Source: Deinococcus taeanensis | GTDB taxonomy: Bacteria > Deinococcota > Deinococci > Deinococcales > Deinococcaceae | NCBI RefSeq assembly: GCF_020229735.1 | Contig: NZ_CP083455.1 | Coordinates: forward strand, 2,631,001 to 2,695,000 | Reading direction: 5' to 3' | Length of the DNA: 64,000 bases | Shown here: in pieces, positions 28,468 through 38,675 of the stretch | Numbering within the stretch: position 1 is the stretch's first letter | Layout: each line of letters begins with the position of its first letter | Notes under the pieces: model-generated | Seen by the model: the letters and a program-made list of their open reading frames with translations, nothing else | What the model was told of the DNA's origin: nothing | Database searches by the model: none | Program-made: the position numbers and the translations under genes

Positions 28468-28496
28468 ATAGAAACATCAAACTCGCTGATTGTCAA
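28468..28496 (-). promoter_or_regulatory. Promoter of the SHOCT/VNGGNL operon
   Basis: On the minus strand a perfect TTGACA (28496-28491), 17-nt spacer, TTCTAT (28473-28468). The leader is about 12-15 nt and contains GGAG before ATG 28448. A second TTGACC lies 20 bp further upstream. Confidence 0.6.
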
Positions 28497-28699
28497 GTTC
28501 AGTTTTATATATGGTCAAACCAGGGCCACTCCCTGCGGAGTGACGAACGGTGCTGCCTGGGATTCTGCGCAGTAATTCTCTGTCTCAAACGCTTTCATCC
28601 CTCATTCGCTCCCATAGCACACCCCTCAGCCGATTCACCGAACAGAAAGACTGACTTTCCACTCAGATCACCACTCCCCGGCGCCCTATCCTCTGGGAT

Positions 28700-30091
28700 A
28701 TGACCCTGCCCGACCTCACGCCCGCGCAGCGCACCGAACTGGAACTGCTCGCCCGCGGGAAACAGCCCAAAAGCCGCACCATGCGCGACCTGAACCAGCC
28801 CGAAACCCCCGAGGCCGCGCACGCCCTGCTGCTGCGCGCCGGCCTGTGGACCGACGCCCGAACGCCATACGCCGACCGGCTGGGCGCCGCCCTGAACCCC
28901 GTCACGCATGCCGTGCCGCCTTTCCACGACGAACCCCGCCTGGACCTGACCCACCTGCCGGCGTACGCCATTGACGACGAAGGCAACCGCGACCCGGACG
29001 ACGCCGTCGCCATTGAGGTCCTGCCGGGCGGCCTGACGCGCCTGTGGGTGCACGTGGCCGACGTGGCCGCCCTGGTGCCCGAAGGCAGCGACCTGGACCT
29101 GGAAGCCCGCGCGCGCGGCGCGACGCTGTACCTGCCCGACCAGACGATCGGCATGCTGCCCGACGCCCTGATCGAGCAGGCCGGGCTGGGCCTGCACCCC
29201 ACGACCCCCGCCCTGAGTTTCAGCCTGGACCTCGACGAGGAAGGCAACGCCGACGCAGTCGACGTGCAGCTCACCACGGTGCAGGTGCAGCGCCTGACCT
29301 ACACGCAGGCGCAGGCCCACCTGGACGCCGGCAAGGAGCCGTTCGTGACCCTCGCGCGGCTCGCGCGGGCCAGCCGCGCCCTGCGCGAACAGGAGGGTGC
29401 CCTGAGCATCGATCTGCCCGAGGTGCGCGTGAAGGCCGATGAGACCGGCGTGGCAGTCACGGCCCTGCCGCGCCCGGAGATGCGGAGCGTCGTGCAGGAA
29501 TGCATGACGCTGGCCGGGTGGGCCGCGGCCATCTACGCCGACGACCACGCGGTGCCGGTGCCGTTCGCCACGCAGGACCCCCCGCACCGCGAGGTGCACG
29601 GCGACACCCTGCCTGCGCAGTGGGCGCGGCGCAAGACCCTGGCCCGCACCCGCTTCCAGCCGGCGCCCGGCCCGCACGCCGGCATGGGGCTGGACCTGTA
29701 CGCGCAGGCCACCAGCCCCATGCGGCGGTACCTGGACCTCGTGGTGCACCAGCAGCTGCGCGCGCATCTGGCCGGCCGCGAACCCCTGAGCGGCAAGGAG
29801 GTGGCGGCGCGCGTGGCGCAGGCGCAGATGAATGCCGACGCCACCCGGCAGGCCGAGCGTCTGAGCCGCCGTCACCACACGCTGCGCTTCATTGCGGCGG
29901 ACCCGGACCGGGTGTGGCCGGCGGTGGTCGTGGACCGCCGCGGCCCACAGGCGACGCTGCTCATTCCGGAGCTGGCCTTTGATGTGACGCTCAGCACGCC
30001 CGCCGCCCCCGGTACGGCCCTGCACGTGCAGTTCACGGAAGTGAATCTGGCCGCGCTGAGCGTCCGGGCCCGGGTCGTCCAGCCCCGCTGA
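28700..30091 (+). CDS. RNase II-family (RNB domain) exoribonuclease, compact form
   Basis: 3'-5' exoribonuclease of 463 residues, shorter than E. coli RNase II (644) because the N-terminal cold-shock domains are missing; an N-terminal helical region (1-80) takes their place, as described for a D. radiodurans RNase II. The RNB catalytic loop is AIDDEGNRDPDDAVAIE with Asp92, Asp98, Asp100 and Asp101 as metal ligands. The C-terminal RNB motif ATSPMRRYLDLVVHQQL is intact. A short S1-like beta domain ends the protein. The start ATG 28700 follows TATCCT (28687-28692) by 7 nt, a leaderless promoter. It acts in RNA turnover. Confidence 0.92.
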   Translation: MTLPDLTPAQRTELELLARGKQPKSRTMRDLNQPETPEAAHALLLRAGLWTDARTPYADRLGAALNPVTHAVPPFHDEPRLDLTHLPAYAIDDEGNRDPDDAVAIEVLPGGLTRLWVHVADVAALVPEGSDLDLEARARGATLYLPDQTIGMLPDALIEQAGLGLHPTTPALSFSLDLDEEGNADAVDVQLTTVQVQRLTYTQAQAHLDAGKEPFVTLARLARASRALREQEGALSIDLPEVRVKADETGVAVTALPRPEMRSVVQECMTLAGWAAAIYADDHAVPVPFATQDPPHREVHGDTLPAQWARRKTLARTRFQPAPGPHAGMGLDLYAQATSPMRRYLDLVVHQQLRAHLAGREPLSGKEVAARVAQAQMNADATRQAERLSRRHHTLRFIAADPDRVWPAVVVDRRGPQATLLIPELAFDVTLSTPAAPGTALHVQFTEVNLAALSVRARVVQPR

Positions 30092-30251
30092 GGCCCCGTG
30101 AGCCGCGCCGCGGCGAACCCAGGCAGGCCCTCAAATGACCGCCCCTTATTTCGCTCGCAGCGAAAAACAGCGTGATAGACGCACAATTCTGCGCGTCAAA
30201 TCTGATTCATCTTGCATTCATGCGCGGGCCGGTGTGGCTACACTGCCAGGT

Positions 30252-30521
30252 ATGTCCGCAGCGAGTGCCACCCCGAGCGACATTGTGTCCCTCCGCATGA
30301 GTCATTGCCGAGCTGAACACGCCGCCCGCAGCGCGCAGTACCACCTCGCTGTCCTGCACTACCGCACCTGCCTGGAAGCGGCCGAACGCCGGGAGGACTG
30401 CCGCGCCGTGGAGTTCTTCGCGCTGAAACTCGCCCACTGCTACGAGCACATGGGCCTGCCCGACAAGGCTGCCAGTTTCCGCGCCCTGGCCGGCAGCGGC
30501 CCCTCCCCGCTGCTGGGCTGA
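30252..30521 (+). CDS. Conserved hypothetical small protein (89 aa)
   Basis: 89 residues, all-helical, TPR-like in feel: RSAQYHLAVLHYRTCLEAAERREDCRAVEFFALKLAHCYEHMGLPDKAASF resembles one and a half TPR units. Four cysteines and several His/Glu are present but no metal-binding motif is clear. The start ATG 30252 follows TACACT (30239-30244) by 7 nt, a leaderless promoter. Function unknown. Confidence 0.7.
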   Translation: MSAASATPSDIVSLRMSHCRAEHAARSAQYHLAVLHYRTCLEAAERREDCRAVEFFALKLAHCYEHMGLPDKAASFRALAGSGPSPLLG

Positions 30522-30585
30522 CCCTGCGCGGCGGCACCGGCAGCCCGGTCAGGCAGCCCTCAGCGGCGTGCGGCACACTCGGCGC

Positions 30586-30930
30586 ATGACCCGCTTCCCT
30601 TCCCGCCTGCTGCTTCCCCTGGCGCTGCTGACCGGCGGCGCGCACGCCGCCACCCTCGCCCTGACCGTCGGCCAGACCGGGCAGCTGGGCCGCGCCGCCG
30701 TGACCCTGCTGCGCGCCCAGGACAGCCGCTGCCCCCTGAACGCCCGCTGCATCCAGGCGGGCGAGCTGCGTGCCACCGCGCTGGTCGTGCAGGGCAGCCG
30801 CGCCCGCCTCGTGCATCTCACGCTGCCGGGCACCGCCGCCGGGCAGGGCCTGCACATCAGCGGCGCGAACCGCCGCGTGGCCGGGCCGCGACCGGAGCCG
30901 CTGCAGGTGACCTTCAGCGACGGGCAGTAA
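30586..30930 (+). CDS. Small secreted protein (114 aa)
   Basis: 114 residues. The N-terminus MTRFPSRLLLPLALLTGGAHA is a standard Sec signal peptide with AHA cleavage site, giving a mature protein of about 93 residues. The mature part has a Cys pair in SRCPLNARCIQAGELRATA, a pattern common in small exported beta-sandwich proteins, and is otherwise beta-rich. No enzyme motif is seen. A CACACT hexamer precedes the ATG by 6 nt. Confidence 0.7.
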   Translation: MTRFPSRLLLPLALLTGGAHAATLALTVGQTGQLGRAAVTLLRAQDSRCPLNARCIQAGELRATALVVQGSRARLVHLTLPGTAAGQGLHISGANRRVAGPRPEPLQVTFSDGQ

Positions 30931-30989
30931 GCGCCCATCCGGTGCCCCGCGCCCTTTCCCTGGGAGGCGGGTCTGTTTTAATGGCGGGC

Positions 30990-32045
30990 ATGCCTGACTC
31001 CTCCCCCGCCGACGCCACGCCCTGCGACCTTGGATTCGTCATGCCGCCCGAATGGGCTGAACACGCCGCCACATGGATGAGCTGGCCGGCCGACGATGAC
31101 CTGTGGTTCGGTCACCTGGACGCCGTGCGGGCCGAATTCGCCGGGCTGGTCCGCACCATTGCCCGGTTCGAGCCGGTGCAGCTGCTGGTACGCGATGAGG
31201 AAAGCGACACGGACGCCCGCGCCCGCCTGGGCGGCGCGGACGTCACGTTCCACCGCGTGCCGCTGGACGACGTGTGGATGCGTGACAACGGCCCGATCTT
31301 CGTGCGCCGCGGGCACGACCTGGCCCTCGTGGACTGGCAGTTCAACTCGTGGGGTGGAAAATTCAACTGGCAGCACGACGACCGCGTGCCCGAGTACGTC
31401 GCCGGGCACCTGGGCACGCACCGCTGGGCGCAGCCGTTCGTGCTTGAGGGCGGCGGCCTGGAAGTCAACGGGCAGGGCGTGGGCCTCACCACCCGCTCGT
31501 GCTTCCTGACCCCCACCCGCAACCCCGGCCTGACCGAGGAAGGCTACGCGGCGCTGCTGGCCGACACGCTGGGCGTGCAGAAACTCCTGTGGCTCGACGG
31601 CGGCCTGGAAAACGACCACACGGACGGCCACATCGACACCATCACGCGCTTCACGGACGAACGCACCCTTGTGACCAGCGTGGAAAGCAACCCGGCGGAC
31701 CCCAACCACGCCGTGATGGCGAGGAACCTGGCCGAGCTGCGCGCCATGACTGACCAGAACGGCGAGCCGTTCCGGGTCGTGGAACTGCCTCTCCCCGCCG
31801 AGCGGCTCGAAGGCGCCGAAGGCCGCCTGCCGCCCACGTACGCGAACTTCTACATCGGCAACGGGTTCGTGGTCGTGCCGCTGTACGGTGATCCGAACGA
31901 CGCCCGCGCCCTGGAGATCCTGCGGCCCCTCTTCCCCGGGCGTGAGGTGATCGGCCTGAGCAGCCGCGCCCTCATCGAGGGGGGTGGGAGCTTCCACTGC
32001 GTGACGCAGCAGCAGCCCACAGGCACCCCCTGGACCGGCCAGTAA
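30990..32045 (+). CDS. aguA: Agmatine deiminase
   Basis: Hydrolyses agmatine to N-carbamoylputrescine and ammonia, the first step of the agmatine route to putrescine. It has 351 residues. The peptidyl-arginine-deiminase-like fold shows MPPEWAEHAATWMSWP at the N-terminus, VPLDDVWMRDNGPIF, LEGGGLEVNGQGVGLTT, DGGLENDHTDGHIDT and the catalytic Cys337 in EGGGSFHCVTQQQP. The start ATG 30990 follows a TTTAAT -10 element by 7 nt; ATG 30981 is in frame too. The next enzyme, N-carbamoylputrescine amidase, is encoded at 39.9 kb. Confidence 0.94.
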   Translation: MPDSSPADATPCDLGFVMPPEWAEHAATWMSWPADDDLWFGHLDAVRAEFAGLVRTIARFEPVQLLVRDEESDTDARARLGGADVTFHRVPLDDVWMRDNGPIFVRRGHDLALVDWQFNSWGGKFNWQHDDRVPEYVAGHLGTHRWAQPFVLEGGGLEVNGQGVGLTTRSCFLTPTRNPGLTEEGYAALLADTLGVQKLLWLDGGLENDHTDGHIDTITRFTDERTLVTSVESNPADPNHAVMARNLAELRAMTDQNGEPFRVVELPLPAERLEGAEGRLPPTYANFYIGNGFVVVPLYGDPNDARALEILRPLFPGREVIGLSSRALIEGGGSFHCVTQQQPTGTPWTGQ

Positions 32046-32141
32046 CCCCCGCCTGCCCGGCGGCCTGGCAGCCCCACCCAGGGGAGTTCCGTCTGGTCAG
32101 GTCTGCCGCACGGCCGCCGCGCCGCGTCCCACAGTGAGCGG

Positions 32142-33254
32142 GTGACGGAACTGGACCTGGGCAACGGGTACTCGGCGCGGCCAATCTCACTGGACACCTA
32201 CCGGGACGCCTGCACGCGACTGGAAGACCGGATATTCGGCGGAAACTCGCTGTACGCCTTTGACCCGCCGCAGCGAACGGCGCCGCCGCTGGGAGAGGCC
32301 TGGAACTGGGGGGTGTACCACGCCGGCGAACTGATCGGCTGGCATCACGCGCACACCCAGGACGAACGCACGGTCTACATGGCCGACACCGGCCTGCTCC
32401 CGGAACATCATGGGCGCGGCGTGTACACGCGCCTGCTCCCCCACCTCCTGGAGACCTTCCGCGCGACAGGATTCACGCTGGTGAAAAGCCATCACCGCGC
32501 CACGAACAACGCCGTGCTTATTCCCAAACTGCGCGCCGGGTTTCACGTGCAGGGCCTGACCGCCTACGAGGGCGGCCTGAATGTCGCCCTGACCCTCAGC
32601 CTGGACCGCACGTACGCGCAGGCCATGCACGTCCGCAGCGGGTACCGCGCGCCGCACGGCGAGGTGGCGCGCCGCCTGGGCCTCCCGGCCGCCGCTGACC
32701 CGGCCGGGCCCGACGCCCCCCACCTGCCCCTTCCCGGTGACGCGGGACCCGGCACAAGCCTGGGCGGCGGCTACACCCTGCATTCCGTCACGCCTGAGAC
32801 CTTCCACGCGGTGTACACGACGCTGGAACCGCAGGCGTACCAGACGGACTCCTGGGCGTGGCCCCACCCGGCGGCGCGCGCCCGGCCGGACACCCCAAGC
32901 TGGGCCTGGCTGATCGCGCACGGGGGCCAGGTGGCCGGCTGGCAGCTGTCCCGCGCGTGGGATGACCGCACGGCGTACATGGTGAACACCACGCTGCTCC
33001 CGGACCACCGGGGGCGGGGTGTGTACACGCGGCTCCTGCCCACCGTCCTGGACGCCCTGCGCGCCGAGGGCTTCGATCTGGTGCGCAGCCACCACCACCT
33101 GACCAACAACGCCGTGATCCTCCCGAAACTCCGGGCCGGTTTTCACGTGCAGGGCGTGCAGGTGGATGAGCACGGCGTCATGGCCGTCCTGATGCGCAGC
33201 TTTGACGCGGCGTACGAAGCTTACATGCACCGCCGCAGCGGGCTGACGCGCTAG
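32142..33254 (+). CDS. Tandem GNAT-domain N-acetyltransferase
   Basis: 370 residues made of two similar GNAT halves (about 1-165 and 205-360). Each has the acetyl-CoA loop: LPEHHGRGVYTRLLPHLLET in the first and LPDHRGRGVYTRLLPTVLDA in the second, followed by near-identical KSHHRATNNAVLIPKLRAGF / RSHHHLTNNAVILPKLRAGF. The conservation of both loops suggests two working or cooperating sites. The substrate is unknown. GTG 32142 is the likely start. Its TAG stop is part of the CTAG duplicated by the IS element, so the gene end was kept intact by the insertion. Confidence 0.85.
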   Translation: MTELDLGNGYSARPISLDTYRDACTRLEDRIFGGNSLYAFDPPQRTAPPLGEAWNWGVYHAGELIGWHHAHTQDERTVYMADTGLLPEHHGRGVYTRLLPHLLETFRATGFTLVKSHHRATNNAVLIPKLRAGFHVQGLTAYEGGLNVALTLSLDRTYAQAMHVRSGYRAPHGEVARRLGLPAAADPAGPDAPHLPLPGDAGPGTSLGGGYTLHSVTPETFHAVYTTLEPQAYQTDSWAWPHPAARARPDTPSWAWLIAHGGQVAGWQLSRAWDDRTAYMVNTTLLPDHRGRGVYTRLLPTVLDALRAEGFDLVRSHHHLTNNAVILPKLRAGFHVQGVQVDEHGVMAVLMRSFDAAYEAYMHRRSGLTR

Positions 33255-34166
<912 letters not shown>

Positions 34167-35057
34167 CTAGCTGCCTCCTGGCCCCGCGGCTGGACGGAAC
34201 ACGAACACGTGACCGTCCGGGTCGCGCGCCGCCAGCCGCCCGGCCTCCGCCACGCACGGCAGCCCCTCGGCCTCCACGCGCGCCGTGACGGCCGGCACGT
34301 CCGCGTAGAACTCCACGAGCGCATGGTCTCCACCCAGCATGTCCGCCAGGCCCACCTGCGGGTCCCAGGCGTACAGCCAGCGGCGCGGCGTGCCGTTCCC
34401 GTCGGGTTCCGGCCAGGGTCCCAGCGTGAACTGCGCGAAATCCCGGTCCTCCTGCTCCTTGGCGAACGCGAACCCGTAGGCCCGCGGCAGCCGGAGCTTC
34501 ATGGCGGCGTAGTCACTGAACGCCAGCGCCACCTCGCGCAGCGCCAGCACCGGCAGCGTGTACGCCCCCGGCATCAACGGGTGGTCCGGCACCCGCACCG
34601 GCGGCTGGCGCGGGTCCAGGCGGTTCACGCTGCGCAGCTCCAGGCCATGCCCGAACGGATCAAAAAAGTACAGCGTCGGGTCAGGCTGCTCCGCGGTGCC
34701 CAGGTTAATCTCCTGCCAGGGCAGCGCGTGCGCGTCCAGCAGCGCCCGGCAGCGGGGCAGATCCTCCGGACGCACCTGAAACGCCAGGTGCAGGTGACCC
34801 GCACCGCGCGCCCGCAGCGGCGCCAGCCACGGATCGTTCGCCTGCCGCGTTATGGGCCGCCACAGCGTGAGGCTCTGCGCGGCATTCACACCCAGCCGCG
34901 CCACGCCGCGCTGCTCATCCAGGTGCTGCAGCGGCAGGCCCAGCACCTGTCCGTAGAACCGCACGGCGCGTTCCAGGTGGTTCACTTCCAGCGTCACGCC
35001 CGCCAGGTCCAGGATGGGAGAAGGGCCACTCGGCCCGGTCGGTACGGCCAGGGTCAT
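34167..35057 (-). CDS. VOC-family (glyoxalase/extradiol dioxygenase-like) protein
   Basis: 296 residues with two VOC modules (about 10-130 and 150-290). The first has LAGVTLEVNHLERAVRFYGQVLGL and GAGHLHLAFQV; the end of the module has PTLYFFDPFGHGLELRSVNR with the metal-ligand Glu. The second has RDPDGHVFVFRPA near its end. These spacings resemble ring-cleaving dioxygenases or glyoxalase-like enzymes; the substrate is unknown. The start ATG 35057 follows TACGCT by 6 nt (leaderless). The stop codon TAG is read from the right-hand CTAG duplication of the IS element. Confidence 0.85.
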   Translation of the reverse strand: MTLAVPTGPSGPSPILDLAGVTLEVNHLERAVRFYGQVLGLPLQHLDEQRGVARLGVNAAQSLTLWRPITRQANDPWLAPLRARGAGHLHLAFQVRPEDLPRCRALLDAHALPWQEINLGTAEQPDPTLYFFDPFGHGLELRSVNRLDPRQPPVRVPDHPLMPGAYTLPVLALREVALAFSDYAAMKLRLPRAYGFAFAKEQEDRDFAQFTLGPWPEPDGNGTPRRWLYAWDPQVGLADMLGGDHALVEFYADVPAVTARVEAEGLPCVAEAGRLAARDPDGHVFVFRPAAGPGGS

Positions 35058-35177
35058 GCCCCGAGCGTAGAGGCCACCCACCTGCGGTGGATGGGAATCC
35101 CCTTCAGGCCGTCACCGGGGAACCGCACAGGCAGACGACCCTCCGCGCCGCGCGGCGCACAGTGGTGTACTGCCTCC

Positions 35178-36173
35178 ATGACCTTCCCTGATCCTGACCG
35201 GTACACCCGCGTTCCGTACCGCCGCGCGGGCCGCAGCGGCCTGAAACTCCCCGCGATCTCGCTGGGCCTGTGGCACAACTTCGGCGGCGTGGACCGCCTG
35301 GAAACCATGCGTGCCATGGTCCGGACTGCCTTCGACGGCGGCGTGACCCACTTCGACCTGGCCAACAATTACGGACCGCCCCCCGGCAGCGCCGAAACGA
35401 ACTTCGGGCAGCTGCTGCGTGAGGACCTGGGGCCGTACCGCGACGAGCTGATCATCTCCACGAAAGCCGGGTACACCATGTGGCCCGGCCCGTACGGCGA
35501 CTGGGGCAGCCGCAAATACCTGCTGAGCAGCCTGGACGCCAGCCTGCGGCGCCTGGGCCTGCCGTACGTGGACATCTTCTACCACCACCGGCCCGACCCG
35601 GAAACGCCGCTGGAAGAAACCATGAGCGCGCTCGACCACGCGGTCCGCAGCGGCCGGGCGCTGTACGTGGGCCTCAGCAACTACCCCGCAGACCAGACGC
35701 ATCAGGCCGCGCAGATCCTGCGGGACCTGGGCACCCCCTGCGTGATTCACCAGCCGAAGTACAGCATGTTCGAACGCTGGGTCGAAGGGGGGCTGCTTGG
35801 TGCCCTGCGCGACGAGGGGATCGGCGGCATTGCGTTCAGCCCGCTGGCCCAGGGCCTGCTGACGAACAAGTACCTGCGCGGCATCCCGGGAGACTCCCGC
35901 GCGGCCAGCGGCGGCTTCCTGAAACCGGAGAACGTCACCGAGGACCGCATGGTCCGCGTGCGCGCCCTGAACGACCTTGCAGCCGGGCGCGGGCAGACCC
36001 TGGCGCAGCTGGCCCTCGCGTGGGTGCTGCGCCACCCGGAGATGACCAGCGCCCTGATCGGCGCCAGCCGCCCCGAGCAGATCACAGACGCGCTCGGCGC
36101 CCTGAACGCCGGACCGCTTCAGACTGATGAACTGAACCAGATCGAGGCAATTCTCGCCGGCGAACAGGGCTGA
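35178..36173 (+). CDS. Aldo/keto reductase (YghZ-like)
   Basis: NADPH-dependent oxidoreductase of 331 residues. The opening YRRAGRSGLKLPAISLGLWHNFGG, catalytic Asp and Tyr in THFDLANNYGPPPGSAE, Lys in IISTKAGYTMWPGPYG, His in DIFYHHRPDPETPLEET, and the C-terminal IGASRPEQI mark the AKR14/YghZ group, known for reducing glyceraldehyde 3-phosphate and methylglyoxal. The gene is adjacent to a VOC protein, so a joint role in aldehyde detoxification is possible but unproven. ATG 35178 is taken as start. Confidence 0.92.
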   Translation: MTFPDPDRYTRVPYRRAGRSGLKLPAISLGLWHNFGGVDRLETMRAMVRTAFDGGVTHFDLANNYGPPPGSAETNFGQLLREDLGPYRDELIISTKAGYTMWPGPYGDWGSRKYLLSSLDASLRRLGLPYVDIFYHHRPDPETPLEETMSALDHAVRSGRALYVGLSNYPADQTHQAAQILRDLGTPCVIHQPKYSMFERWVEGGLLGALRDEGIGGIAFSPLAQGLLTNKYLRGIPGDSRAASGGFLKPENVTEDRMVRVRALNDLAAGRGQTLAQLALAWVLRHPEMTSALIGASRPEQITDALGALNAGPLQTDELNQIEAILAGEQG

Positions 36174-36181
36174 GCCAACAG

Positions 36182-36214
36182 GCAGGGGGCCGCCTGACCT
36201 GGCGGCCCTCCTGC
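36182..36214. terminator. Hairpin between convergent genes
   Basis: GCAGGGGGCCGCC (36182-36194) pairs with GGCGGCCCTCCTGC (36201-36214) with one bulge and a 6-nt loop. It separates the aldo/keto reductase gene from the DsbA-like gene; no T-run is present. Confidence 0.5.
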
Positions 36215-36227
36215 ACAGCGCCGCAAC

Positions 36228-36869
36228 TCAGGCGCGGCGGGGCGGACGGTTCCTGGCGCGTTTGATCGTGCCGATCTCCGCCTCACTCGTCAGCACCGTG
36301 CGGTACAGCTCCCACCACGCCCGGGCCGTCCCCGGATCACGCGTCAGCGTTTCAAACCGGTAGTACGCGGCCTCCCCGGTGGGCAGCACGAAGGTGGGCG
36401 TCCCGAACACCCCGACCTCCCGCGCGGCGTCCAGGTCCGCCCGCAGTTCCGCGCGCAGGGCCGCCTCATCTGCCAGATCTGCGTCCAGCCGCGCCACGTC
36501 CAGCCCGGCCTCACTGGCGGCTGCGCGGATGGTTTCTGCCGCCAGGGGCCGTTTTGCCTCGTGCACCGCGCGGTACAGGGCCAGGGTGAATGCCCACAGG
36601 GCCTCCTCCCCCTGACGTGCCGCTGCGTGCGCCGCCAGGAACGCCTGCAGGCTCCCCTGCTGGTTCGCACTGCCCTCCCCAAGCTGCTGCCCGGTTAACC
36701 GCCATGACAGTTCCCTGGCATTCTCCGCGTGGTTGCCTTCCACGAGCGAGTAGTGCCGCAGCCGGAACGACTCCCCCTGTGCGCGGAGCGTCGCGGCCAG
36801 TTCCAGACCACGCCAGGCGTATGGGCAGAGGAAGTCGAAGTACACGTCGGTGACGTTCTCATGGCTCAT
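36228..36869 (-). CDS. DsbA-family thioredoxin-fold oxidoreductase / HCCA isomerase-like
   Basis: 213 residues, cytosolic. The thioredoxin-fold active site is FDFLCPYAWRG, so it keeps one Cys (CPYA) and lacks the second of the CxxC pair. The cis-Pro loop is GVFGTPTFVLPTG, and the helical insert (about 60-140) is typical of FrnE/HCCA-isomerase relatives. With one Cys it could act as a glutathione-dependent isomerase or monothiol oxidoreductase rather than as a disulfide donor. The start ATG 36869 follows TACGGT by 7 nt (leaderless). Confidence 0.85.
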   Translation of the reverse strand: MSHENVTDVYFDFLCPYAWRGLELAATLRAQGESFRLRHYSLVEGNHAENARELSWRLTGQQLGEGSANQQGSLQAFLAAHAAARQGEEALWAFTLALYRAVHEAKRPLAAETIRAAASEAGLDVARLDADLADEAALRAELRADLDAAREVGVFGTPTFVLPTGEAAYYRFETLTRDPGTARAWWELYRTVLTSEAEIGTIKRARNRPPRRA

Positions 36870-36882
36870 GAAAGGCACCGTA

Positions 36883-37247
36883 GCACCCACGGAACGCCGC
36901 GAATCGTCGGGAGGATTTCTTTGTTGCTGGTCTTCACGCCCCCCGGTGTTCCTGTTCGGGGAGTCCGACCAGCGCACCCCCCGCCTGTCCTCTTGGGGCC
37001 GTGAGGCGGTGACAGAGCGCAGCGTTCCGGCGCCGGCAGGACTTGGGGCGTGCGTTGCTTTGCGCCCACCGCAGGCCGGGGGCTGGTTTTCGGTGCGGAC
37101 ACGTTCAGGGGTCCGGACTGGCCGTGGGCCAGGGCAGCGGCCGCTCCGTCGTTACGGCCCGTCTCTCCGGAATCACGGCGCATGTTCGGCCCGTCTGCCG
37201 GGCTCGGGTGAGCGCCCCGCTGTCCGGCCGGCGCTGCGGCGCGGGGC
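36883..37247. other. Intergenic, no gene seen
   Basis: 365 bases between the DsbA-like gene and the end of thrC. No reading frame with protein-like composition. A GC-rich dyad around 37218-37258 (GCCGGCCGGC type) could end thrC transcription, but has no T-run. Confidence 0.5.
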
Positions 37248-38675
37248 TCAGGCCGGCTGGCCGGCCCTGAGCTTCTGCGCGATGAAGGCCTTGAGCGTCT
37301 CGGCGTCGTTGGGCAGCAGCTGATAGAAGCGCTCGGCCTGCTCGATCCCGTGGAAGCGGTCGGGCCGCTCGGGGGTGCGGCCCACCGCCTCGCGCACGGT
37401 GTCCTCGAACTTGGCGGGCAGAGCGGTTTCCAGGCAGATCATGGGCACGCCGGGCCGGGCGTACTGCTCCCCAACGAACACCCCGTCGGCGGTGTGCGGG
37501 TCGATCAGACGGCCGAACGCGTCGTCCACCCGGCGGATGGTGGCGAGCCGGTCCGCGTGGGTGCTGCGCCCGCCACGCAGGCCGCTGGTCTGCACGGCGT
37601 CCCAGTGGGATGTGCCGTGCACTGTGACGGGACGGCCCTCGGCCACGGCCTGCCACCACGTGTGGGTCTGCTCGGGGTCCTGCCCGGCCATGAGGTACAG
37701 GAAGCGCTCGAAGTTGCTGGCCTTGCCGATGTCCATGCTGGGGCTGCTCGTCACGGCAACCCGCGCGGCGGGCCGGACGTGGTACACGCCGGTCTGGAAG
37801 AACTCGTGCAGAACGTCATTCTCGTTGCTGGCGGCAACGAGCTGCCCGATGGGCAGGCCCATGCGGCGTGCGAGGAAGCCCGCGAAGACGTTGCCGAAAT
37901 TGCCGGAGGGAACGCTGAAGTCCGCTTCGGTGCCGGCGGGGAGGTTCAGCGCGAGGTACGCCTTGAAGTAGTACACGGCCTGCGCCAGTACCCGCGCCCA
38001 GTTGATGCTGTTCACGGCGCCGATGTCGTACCGGGCCTTGAAGTCCGCGTCGGCGTTCACGGCTTTCACGAGGTCCTGACAGTCGTCGAACACGCCACTT
38101 ACGGCGAGGTTGAAGATGTTCGGTTCGTGCAGGCTGTACATCTGCGCCTGCTGGAAGGCACTCATGCGGCCGTGTGGGGAGAGCATGAACACGTTGACGC
38201 GGGCCTTGCCGAGCATGGCGTACTCGGCGGCGGAGCCGGTGTCGCCGCTGGTGGCACCCAGGATGTTCAGGTGCTGGTCACGGGTTTCCAGAACGTACTC
38301 AAAGATGTGACCCAGGAACTGCATGGCGACGTCCTTGAAGGCCAGGGACGGGCCGTTACTGAGTTCCAGCAGGTACAGGTCCGTGCGGCCCAGGCGGGTC
38401 AGGGGGGTGATCGCCTCGCTGTGGAACACGTCGGGGTGGTAGGTGGCGTGCAGCAGCCGGCGCAGGGCCTCCTCGGGAAGGTCGTCGATGAAGGGCCGCA
38501 TGATGCGCAGGGCCAGTTCCGGGTAGGGCAGGGGCCGCAGCGCCTCGAGCTCGTCGGGCGTGAAGGTCGGAATGAACTCCGGCATGGCCAGCCCGCCGTC
38601 CGGGGCGAGGCCGCTCAGGAGGACGTCCGAGAAGCGGCCCAGGGTGGCCGCGCCGCGTGTGGAAACGTACTTCAT
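37248..38675 (-). CDS. thrC: Threonine synthase
   Basis: PLP enzyme converting O-phosphohomoserine to threonine. It has 475 residues, the size of the longer (E. coli/yeast-like) class. The N-terminus MKYVSTRGAATLGRFSDVLLSGLAPDGGLAMPEFIP is typical of that class. The PLP-binding Lys114 is in NGPSLAFKDVAMQFLG; the phosphate loop is ILGATSGDTGSAAEYAM; SVPSGNFGNVFAGFLARRMGLP and ASNENDVLHEFF follow. The start ATG 38675 has a GGAGG ribosome binding site. No other threonine-pathway gene is adjacent. Confidence 0.96.
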   Translation of the reverse strand: MKYVSTRGAATLGRFSDVLLSGLAPDGGLAMPEFIPTFTPDELEALRPLPYPELALRIMRPFIDDLPEEALRRLLHATYHPDVFHSEAITPLTRLGRTDLYLLELSNGPSLAFKDVAMQFLGHIFEYVLETRDQHLNILGATSGDTGSAAEYAMLGKARVNVFMLSPHGRMSAFQQAQMYSLHEPNIFNLAVSGVFDDCQDLVKAVNADADFKARYDIGAVNSINWARVLAQAVYYFKAYLALNLPAGTEADFSVPSGNFGNVFAGFLARRMGLPIGQLVAASNENDVLHEFFQTGVYHVRPAARVAVTSSPSMDIGKASNFERFLYLMAGQDPEQTHTWWQAVAEGRPVTVHGTSHWDAVQTSGLRGGRSTHADRLATIRRVDDAFGRLIDPHTADGVFVGEQYARPGVPMICLETALPAKFEDTVREAVGRTPERPDRFHGIEQAERFYQLLPNDAETLKAFIAQKLRAGQPA